A stretch of DNA of 11,688 bases from an uncultured archaeon. Its GTDB lineage: Archaea; Halobacteriota; Methanosarcinia; Methanosarcinales; Methanoperedenaceae. The notes beneath the pieces were generated by a model that made no database searches, had not been told where the DNA came from, and was given only the letters and a program-made list of their open reading frames with translations. The position numbers and the translations under genes were made by a program. Each line of letters opens with the position of its first letter. Position 1 is the first letter of the stretch. Below are positions 6,067 to 11,688 of this stretch, in pieces. Location of the stretch: contig CABMIA010000071.1 of NCBI GenBank assembly GCA_902386085.1, positions 1 through 11,688 on the forward strand, written 5' to 3'.

Positions 6067-7872
6067 ATGAAAAGAAAATTGTTGCTCTTAGCAGCCGCGC
6101 TAATCAGCCTGTACATTGTTATCATCCCTGCATCTGCTCTCAACGAAAAGTGTGCCGGATGTCACCCGGTGCAAGTTAACAATCTCACAGCATCGAGGCA
6201 TTCAACCCTTATATGTGATACCTGCCATGAGGGGACGACAGGACATCTTAAAGATACGAAAAACCAGGCAATGAATCCTGCAGTTCATTTTGACATGGAA
6301 ATCTGTAAAGGATGCCATCCTGACCAATATTCCAGTTTCCTCAAAGACGTACCAGGAAAGACCTTTTATAAAGGCAGCTTGAATCCGCCGAGCGTCTGGC
6401 CGAAAACCCTGGATTTCCCGTACTGGAATGCCATTATAGATGGCCATCCGTTCGTGCTCGAGACCTACGAAAATAGACCCATGATGTACAATCAGATCGA
6501 CGCCCAGAATACTATCAGACCCAAGTCTGAATCATGCCTTGTGTGTCATGGGACAAAGGTAGCATACTACATGGGCATCAACGGTGCAGTCAATTACCCT
6601 GCAAGGGAAATTACTATCAAGAACACGCAGAACATAACCCAGGCGATCGCCATCGGGCATGATCCCGCTACACTCACGATCACCGTACCCGCAGGAACAA
6701 AGGTCTCAACATATACAGACACGCTAAACCAGCCTCTCCACCAGGTGAAGACCGTGGTCAAACTGCCAGACGGCAGGATTTATACAAGCTTCGACTACCC
6801 CGGTGCAACTGCTACCGGTGTTGATTCCAATTTAACTAAAGCAAAAGAAGCAAGGAACTGGATATGGGCTACGCTTGAAGCCATGGCATTCGACGGGCTC
6901 GATCAGGTTAAGAATAAACCATCCATTGATGCCGGCGTTCTATGCAACATGTGCCATGATCCTCATAATGCCAGGCTTCGCTTGATCCAGAAGCCATTGA
7001 TCTGGTCAATCGCCCAGCGTGGGATCAATCCTTACTCCAGGAGCGGGTCTCAGGTTAAGGACTTTAGCAAGGCGACCCGCCAGGATAAGATAATCGCAAT
7101 ATGCGCTCAGTGCCATGTCGAATACGTCGGCGGCTACAGTGCAGTGGATAGAATTGACAGGAATTTCTGGCCCTGGGGAAAGGTGGGGGAAATTGAAACC
7201 ATGTACACCAACCTCTTTGACTATAACCAGGACTGGATTCATGGTACAGGCGTAAGCCCCTGGCAGAACATAAATCCGGGCGCACGGGGTTACTATCCGG
7301 GTAATGCCTTGTATCCCATCAATATTTCACTGATAAAAAGCCAGCATCCTGAGGCAGAGGTTTTCTGGAACAGCGTTATGTATAATGCAACTTGCATGGG
7401 AATGTCACGCATGCAAAACGGGGGGATGATGAGAGAGGGTGCCACCTGCAAGGATTGCCATGCGCCAGGTATCATGAACCCGGCAGGTAAGAAATATACA
7501 AGCCACTGGTTTGCCTCTCCGGTCAAATATATTAAATCCGGAGGGATCAATCCCTGTGCCAGATGTCACATGAATCAACCTGTGTCTGCGAGACTTCAGG
7601 ATATAAAGAATATCCAGGATGAAATCTTTGATCTCCAGAATGAAACGCAAATAGCGCTGTTTGATGCTCAGAAGGCAATCAGCCAATCCAGGGCTGCCGG
7701 CAAGAACGTCGATAAAGAAGTGCAGGATTACAGGAAAGCTCTCGTTCGCTGGGAGTATTATGCCCAGGCAGAAAACAGTATGGGCTTCCACAACAGGAAC
7801 GAAGTGAAAAAGGAGCTGAACAATTCATTGAATATTTCGCGGGGGATTGTTACAAGCCTGGCGCGAAAATAA
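6067..7872 (+). CDS. Secreted octaheme cytochrome c, NrfA/octaheme nitrite reductase-like
   Basis: This is a 601-residue protein with a Sec signal peptide (residues 1-24, cleavage after PASA) and eight CxxCH heme sites starting at Cys 29, 50, 80, 157, 293, 346, 461 and 497. The last five match the NrfA five-heme core, and known nitrite-reductase residues are present: R151 (NTIR, next to the catalytic heme), E352-Y353 in CAQCHVEY, and K424, Q426 and H427 in KSQHPE. Three extra N-terminal hemes give the layout of octaheme nitrite reductases such as that of Thioalkalivibrio. It should act outside the membrane, reducing nitrite (or hydroxylamine or sulfite) to ammonia or sulfide; the true substrate is unproven. 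Two oddities: the catalytic heme motif is CLVCH rather than CxxCK, and residues 162-292 hold a long, partly beta-rich insert. A helical tail (510-600) resembles the NrfA dimer helices. AAGGAGG precedes the ATG. No NrfH-like electron donor is adjacent. Confidence 0.87.
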   Translation: MKRKLLLLAAALISLYIVIIPASALNEKCAGCHPVQVNNLTASRHSTLICDTCHEGTTGHLKDTKNQAMNPAVHFDMEICKGCHPDQYSSFLKDVPGKTFYKGSLNPPSVWPKTLDFPYWNAIIDGHPFVLETYENRPMMYNQIDAQNTIRPKSESCLVCHGTKVAYYMGINGAVNYPAREITIKNTQNITQAIAIGHDPATLTITVPAGTKVSTYTDTLNQPLHQVKTVVKLPDGRIYTSFDYPGATATGVDSNLTKAKEARNWIWATLEAMAFDGLDQVKNKPSIDAGVLCNMCHDPHNARLRLIQKPLIWSIAQRGINPYSRSGSQVKDFSKATRQDKIIAICAQCHVEYVGGYSAVDRIDRNFWPWGKVGEIETMYTNLFDYNQDWIHGTGVSPWQNINPGARGYYPGNALYPINISLIKSQHPEAEVFWNSVMYNATCMGMSRMQNGGMMREGATCKDCHAPGIMNPAGKKYTSHWFASPVKYIKSGGINPCARCHMNQPVSARLQDIKNIQDEIFDLQNETQIALFDAQKAISQSRAAGKNVDKEVQDYRKALVRWEYYAQAENSMGFHNRNEVKKELNNSLNISRGIVTSLARK

Positions 7873-7882
7873 TATCGTAAAT

Positions 7883-7915
7883 GGCTCTCTTTGAGAGGAG
7901 AGCCGTTATTTTTTT
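7883..7915 (+). terminator. Hairpin and U-tract terminator of the cytochrome gene
   Basis: A perfect 7-bp stem GGCTCTC/GAGAGCC (7883-7889 with 7898-7904, 8-nt loop) lies 11 nt after the stop codon. A T-rich tract follows with seven consecutive T at 7909-7915. The cytochrome therefore appears to be a single-gene transcript. Confidence 0.8.
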
Positions 7916-7999
7916 CTTCAATCGAAAATTAGCCGTTGATATTGAAACTCACTTCAAGAATTTACATCATGTGGTCTCTGGCAAAATGTCAATGCATCA

Positions 8000-8010
8000 C
8001 CTTTTATAAC
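8000..8010 (+). promoter_or_regulatory. TATA box of the acetyltransferase gene
   Basis: CCTTTTATAAC lies about 35-40 nt before the TTG start at 8042. The predicted transcript start, near 8030, gives a leader of about 10 nt containing GGTGA. Confidence 0.45.
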
Positions 8011-8041
8011 CCGGAACGCCTTTAGGCTGAATGGTGACAGA

Positions 8042-8482
8042 TTGATCATCATCAGAAAATTCGAACCTGACGATTTTCCAGGGGTTATCGATATTGAAAG
8101 AAAGGTTTTTAACGAGCATGACCCTTTTTATTATATGGAATTCTATGAGACCTGCTCTGATGGTTTTATCGTAGCTGAAATCAATAGAGTAGTGAAAGGT
8201 TATATTGTAGGCTTCATGGGTTCTGAAGAAACAGGGCGCATTTTTTCACTTGCGGTGGACCCGGAATTTCAGAACCGCAAGATTGGAAGTCTTCTTTTAA
8301 AAGAGATGATCGATGTTTTCAGGAAAGCTAGGGCCGGGGAGATCATCCTGGAAGTCCGGGAAAGCAACACCAAAGCCGAACGGTTCTACGAAAGACATGG
8401 GTTTTACAGGATTGGAATTGCCCGTGAATATTATAATAACGGTGAGAATGCCAAATTAATGAAATTAAATATAGGAAAATAA
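8042..8482 (+). CDS. GNAT N-acetyltransferase, RimI/Ard1-like
   Basis: This 146-residue single-domain GNAT enzyme transfers an acetyl group from acetyl-CoA. The layout is that of RimI/Ard1-type protein N-terminal acetyltransferases: IFSLAVDPEFQNR (67-79) at strand beta4 and the acetyl-CoA loop, then LEVRESNTKAERFYERHGF (103-121), and the terminal REYYNNGENAKLMKL (128-142), close to the YYxDGEDA pattern of archaeal RimI. The acetyl-CoA loop is Q77-N-R-K80-I-G82, with Lys where the Q/R-x-x-G-x-G/A motif has its first Gly. The start is TTG at 8042, supported by GGTGA 4 nt upstream and by the TATA box; an ATG at 8031 is out of frame and closes at once. It stands alone and is convergent with the large vWA gene. 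The peptide substrate cannot be told from sequence. Confidence 0.85.
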   Translation: MIIIRKFEPDDFPGVIDIERKVFNEHDPFYYMEFYETCSDGFIVAEINRVVKGYIVGFMGSEETGRIFSLAVDPEFQNRKIGSLLLKEMIDVFRKARAGEIILEVRESNTKAERFYERHGFYRIGIAREYYNNGENAKLMKLNIGK

Positions 8483-8500
8483 GATCACCGGAAAAAAAGG
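8483..8500 (-). terminator. U-tract terminator after the vWA gene
   Basis: The 40-nt gap between two convergent genes contains a run of seven A (8492-8498), which reads as U7 on the minus strand about 25 nt after the stop codon of the vWA gene. GC-rich CGGCCGG precedes it on that strand's transcript and could form a weak stem. A plus-strand terminator is not evident. Confidence 0.4.
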
Positions 8501-8522
8501 TCGGCCGGGAATGGTGCTGAAC

Positions 8523-11500
8523 TTAGCTTACTATTATCTTACCTTTGGGTTTCACCACGATAACCAAATTGCCCGGCACACTGTTATTTCCATTGCTGCC
8601 TGTAGCATCTATGCGAGCCGTTCCGGCGGTGGTGCTTGTGAAATTAACAAACCCTGAGCCGCTTATTGTCATATTATTTAAAGGATTTTCTAAGTTGTTG
8701 AAATATCCAAGATCAGTATCCAATGTCACATTGGCAATTGCCGGATTGCCATCGGTATATGTCGCAGTTACCATTATACTGGATGGCTCGCCGGTAAACA
8801 CGGCTGGGGGATTTGCATTTAACTGCATATTGCCAAGTGCGATATAGTTCACGCCTGCGGCATTCCCGCCAACGTCCGAGCCTGCAGAATTAGTAATTGT
8901 AATTATGATAGTCTGATTTGCTTCCATATCGAAAAATGTAATATTCGAACCCGGCAGGACGAGAGGAACATATCCTGCGCCATTGACCTGCAACTGATAC
9001 CATACGCCCCATTTATCACCTACAGTGAGATTGGGCAGATTCCATGAAAGCCTGGATATATTCCCTGTTGAAAAAATAGCGGGCTCTGCATTACCTTTTC
9101 CTGGATAAGTGGGTACATTGAAGTTATAACTCTTATTTGATGTAAAATTACTGCTGTTCGCGATATACGTTGAAGTTGCCAGTGAAAGACCTGAAATATA
9201 GTTCCTGGGTAAGAGCAGGTTAAGCATTGTGTTACTGACTGTGAAGTTTGTTAAATTTGAGGCAATACCCCGGAATATGCTCTTCAGGACTGTTGTATTT
9301 GGTGCAAAATAGTATTGTCCGCCTGTGGTATCGGCTATCCGGGATAGCACTGGATCGATCTCTGACTGGTTATTCCCAAAACCAATGGTGTATATCACAG
9401 TGTTGTTATCCCTGGCGCGGTTGGCTTCATTGAGCAATGACCTGTATCCGGCATTGTCAAGACCGTCGGTCATTAAAACCATGGTCGGACGGACGGACTG
9501 GTTGGGGAATTCATTATTTGCCGCATATATCCCTTCATCTATCGCGGTAAGCCCTACCGCGGTCATTGTGTCTATTGAGGTATTGAGCGCATCAAATGAT
9601 TGGGATATATTGGATAACTCAAGAGGGGCGGTAACATTTGCAGTGTAACTATTCCAGGTCAGCATCTGGTCCGCAGTTAATGTAAAATTTGTCTCATTTG
9701 ATATTTTTGTACCGTTTACCTCTACATAGTAAATTTTATCAGGGTAAATAGTGGCTTTAAAGGATTCATTATTTCCAGCCGTTCCGGTTGATTTATTCAA
9801 GAGAGTTCCGCCCTGGTATAAATAAAAGTCAAGGTTATCAGAAGGATTAGGCCATCCGAGGTTAAAGGTGGTGCTAAATGATATATTAAAGGCATATGAA
9901 GCCGGACCGTCATCCAAATAAACATTCGAGCTGTTCTGGAACCAGTACTTTGAAAGTCCGTTTTCAAGTATATTGATATATCTTATGGAAGATTTTGGCC
10001 CAGGGTTTGCAGCATAAATATAAGAGTAATTATAGAAAGATACTGTATTGGATCCGTTAAGAACAAGATCGGTTATATCTACGGAATAGTTCTTCGCCCC
10101 GCTACCCCCGGTAGGTCCTCCGAAATCTTTTGCATATCTCCCATTCACGATAATATAACATTCACCAATCCCGTTAAGTGATTTAATGCAATCATTGCCA
10201 GTAAAATTCAAAATATAGGTCTTCCTGGGTGTGTTCCCCACAAAGTATCCATCCCAGGTGCTTCCGTTGAGCAGGTAGCTGCTCTGGCTGGTGCCGTTGA
10301 CGGTACCTGGGGGATTCGGGATATTGCTATATGTCACAAGTCCTGCGCGGTCGCCTTTCGTAGCATCAAGACTTGATATGAACGCATGCGAAGCGATCAT
10401 CACTGCGCTTATCTTATCAATATACGTTGTGATATTGAAAGTCACATTACTTGCTTTATTTGTTATTACTTTTATTGTCCAGGTTCCCTGGGGAATCCGG
10501 ATTATCTTATCCTGATCCGGGTAATAGGTGTCATTTACCGGTTCAATCCATATATAGCGACCCTTACTTGAATTAGCCGACACATTATAATAGCCTGTGC
10601 GATTGAGCAAACCTGATTCCCAGGCTCTCGGATATATCGTCCCGTCGGGTGAGGTCAAAGTAAAAGCCGCGTCAGGATTATCTACCTGGACTTTAAAATC
10701 AGTCACATTCTCATCGAGACGAATTGTATCCGACCAGTTTTTCGAACTATCCACCACACCAGTTGCCATGTAATTGTAGGGCGAGAATCCGTCGGATCCG
10801 TATTGTCGTGCGGAGATGTCAAAATCACTTATCTGCTGTGCGATATTGTCATATACCTCATCTATGTTGGACGAAGTAGCATAATAATAGCTATCAGGAC
10901 TCGCAATAGCTTTTAGGGTATCACTGCCGCTGGGATCACCGGTGTTAAAAAATATAGTATATATTTTAATAAAAGTATCATTATTTATAATCGTTTTCTT
11001 GGCACTATTGGATTCGTTTATTGCCTCGAATACAGCTCTCGGGTTTGGGTCAACAGAAATACCATCAAAAGATTTTGTCGGCAATCCATCAGACAACAGG
11101 ATAACTATCGGACGGGCACCCGGGCGGGTATTGTTGACCAGATAATTCTTAGCTGTCTGTATTGCCAGTGGTGTTGAGGTGTATCCGCTTGCTGATTGGG
11201 AGTTGATCTGTTTCTGGATATCTGTGATGTTTCGGGATAAACCCGGAACCCCAACATTGGATGAAAATTTTATAAGTCCAGCTCTGTCGTTACTTACAAG
11301 ATTCCTGGTAAAATTTGTTTCTGCTTTTCTTACATTGGCAATTTGACCGGACATACTTCCTGAATTATCACTCAAAAGCAGGATATCCGCAGGAGTCCCG
11401 GCGTAGTAATCCGGGTCCATGCTGCCTGTATTGTCGAGCACGAGCATGGCATTCGCAGCAAGCCGTGTAGCGGGTGTATCGCCTTCAACAGAGATAATGG

Positions 11501-11688
11501 TTGTGACATTGACCTTCTGGCCTGAGATTATATTCTTGGGTTCAAAATCGACACTCACACTTATGAATGTCTTATCCTTTATGCTAACATTCAATGAAGC
11601 GTTTATCGAACCATTCCCTGCTGTGATGGTGTCATTTCCAACAGAAATATTGCTACTGAAAATAGCCTTGATCCCTCCATAAGCGTCC
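8523..11688 (-). CDS. Giant extracellular vWA-domain protein, 5' end outside the window
   Basis: This partial gene shows 1054 residues; the frame stays open through the right edge, so an apparent TTG start at 11594 is internal. Residues below count from 11594 as 1. A first MIDAS motif DNTGS (54-58) is followed after only 17 residues by a second, DNSGS (76-80). The second begins a complete vWA domain (69-258, with T141 and D169). A beta-rich region follows (264-392). At 394-423 the sequence continues like the helix and strand that normally follow a MIDAS loop. A second beta-rich insert (about 425-660, partly like PPC domains, with the only two Cys, 469 and 479) comes before GLTAIDEG (681-688, T683) and LMTDG (707-711, D710), which complete the first domain. 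An Ig-like, invasin-type domain ends the protein (about 920-1018). More than forty N-x-S/T sequons indicate a glycosylated cell-surface protein; a role in metal-dependent adhesion or surface assembly is inferred. No C-terminal anchor is seen. Confidence 0.82.
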   Translation of the reverse strand, partial: DAYGGIKAIFSSNISVGNDTITAGNGSINASLNVSIKDKTFISVSVDFEPKNIISGQKVNVTTIISVEGDTPATRLAANAMLVLDNTGSMDPDYYAGTPADILLLSDNSGSMSGQIANVRKAETNFTRNLVSNDRAGLIKFSSNVGVPGLSRNITDIQKQINSQSASGYTSTPLAIQTAKNYLVNNTRPGARPIVILLSDGLPTKSFDGISVDPNPRAVFEAINESNSAKKTIINNDTFIKIYTIFFNTGDPSGSDTLKAIASPDSYYYATSSNIDEVYDNIAQQISDFDISARQYGSDGFSPYNYMATGVVDSSKNWSDTIRLDENVTDFKVQVDNPDAAFTLTSPDGTIYPRAWESGLLNRTGYYNVSANSSKGRYIWIEPVNDTYYPDQDKIIRIPQGTWTIKVITNKASNVTFNITTYIDKISAVMIASHAFISSLDATKGDRAGLVTYSNIPNPPGTVNGTSQSSYLLNGSTWDGYFVGNTPRKTYILNFTGNDCIKSLNGIGECYIIVNGRYAKDFGGPTGGSGAKNYSVDITDLVLNGSNTVSFYNYSYIYAANPGPKSSIRYINILENGLSKYWFQNSSNVYLDDGPASYAFNISFSTTFNLGWPNPSDNLDFYLYQGGTLLNKSTGTAGNNESFKATIYPDKIYYVEVNGTKISNETNFTLTADQMLTWNSYTANVTAPLELSNISQSFDALNTSIDTMTAVGLTAIDEGIYAANNEFPNQSVRPTMVLMTDGLDNAGYRSLLNEANRARDNNTVIYTIGFGNNQSEIDPVLSRIADTTGGQYYFAPNTTVLKSIFRGIASNLTNFTVSNTMLNLLLPRNYISGLSLATSTYIANSSNFTSNKSYNFNVPTYPGKGNAEPAIFSTGNISRLSWNLPNLTVGDKWGVWYQLQVNGAGYVPLVLPGSNITFFDMEANQTIIITITNSAGSDVGGNAAGVNYIALGNMQLNANPPAVFTGEPSSIMVTATYTDGNPAIANVTLDTDLGYFNNLENPLNNMTISGSGFVNFTSTTAGTARIDATGSNGNNSVPGNLVIVVKPKGKIIVS

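Noticed and set aside
7405..7791. A 128-codon minus-strand frame inside the cytochrome gene
   Set aside because: The plus-strand frame has eight heme motifs and a signal peptide, so this is a shadow.
6067..7872. A hydroxylamine oxidoreductase assignment for the octaheme cytochrome
   Set aside because: The HVEY and KSQHPE motifs around the third- and second-to-last hemes are NrfA-type signatures, which favours a nitrite-reductase-like enzyme.

Overview
The window looks archaeal. Most genes are preceded by a TATA-like box at about the archaeal distance, some with a purine-rich BRE-like stretch. Several genes end at U-tracts, TTG starts occur, and there is a heavily sequon-rich surface protein next to a secreted octaheme cytochrome. 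This mix fits Methanosarcinales-type archaea, and an ANME-2d ('Candidatus Methanoperedens')-like genome is my best guess. That is an inference, because no taxonomic marker gene lies in the window.

Left part (1-1485): AT-rich accessory DNA. It opens with the 3' end of a group II intron (domain V and a domain VI with a bulged branch-point A); its reverse transcriptase would lie outside the window. Then, on the minus strand, come a 69-residue protein with one zinc-finger-like module (second Cys replaced by Asp) and a 250-residue FRG-domain protein.

Middle (1486-5190): a 753-residue calcineurin-like metallophosphoesterase on the minus strand, with a membrane segment inside the catalytic region and a TTG start. 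Divergent from it is a patatin-like phospholipase, followed by a 54-residue DUF1059-type protein (4998-5162) that ends in a hairpin and U-tract.

Region 5190-6066 holds no convincing gene. It carries nine degenerate copies of a motif close to AACTGTCAAATT, mostly 47-88 nt apart. Two copies point one way and seven the other, and a 14-bp palindrome lies almost exactly at the midpoint of the reversal. A strong TATA box follows, and then the cytochrome gene.

Right part (6067-11688): an octaheme c-type cytochrome whose C-terminal five-heme half matches NrfA-type nitrite reductases at active-site positions and whose three extra N-terminal hemes recall octaheme nitrite reductases. Next are a terminator, a RimI/Ard1-like GNAT acetyltransferase, and on the opposite strand a very large extracellular von Willebrand factor A protein, cut by the right edge. 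Its layout reads best as one vWA domain interrupted by a second complete vWA domain and later by a beta-rich insert.

No single operon joins the genes; nearly all have their own promoter. The most notable items are the repeat array upstream of the cytochrome, the cytochrome's unusual catalytic-heme motif and insert, and the nested vWA architecture.
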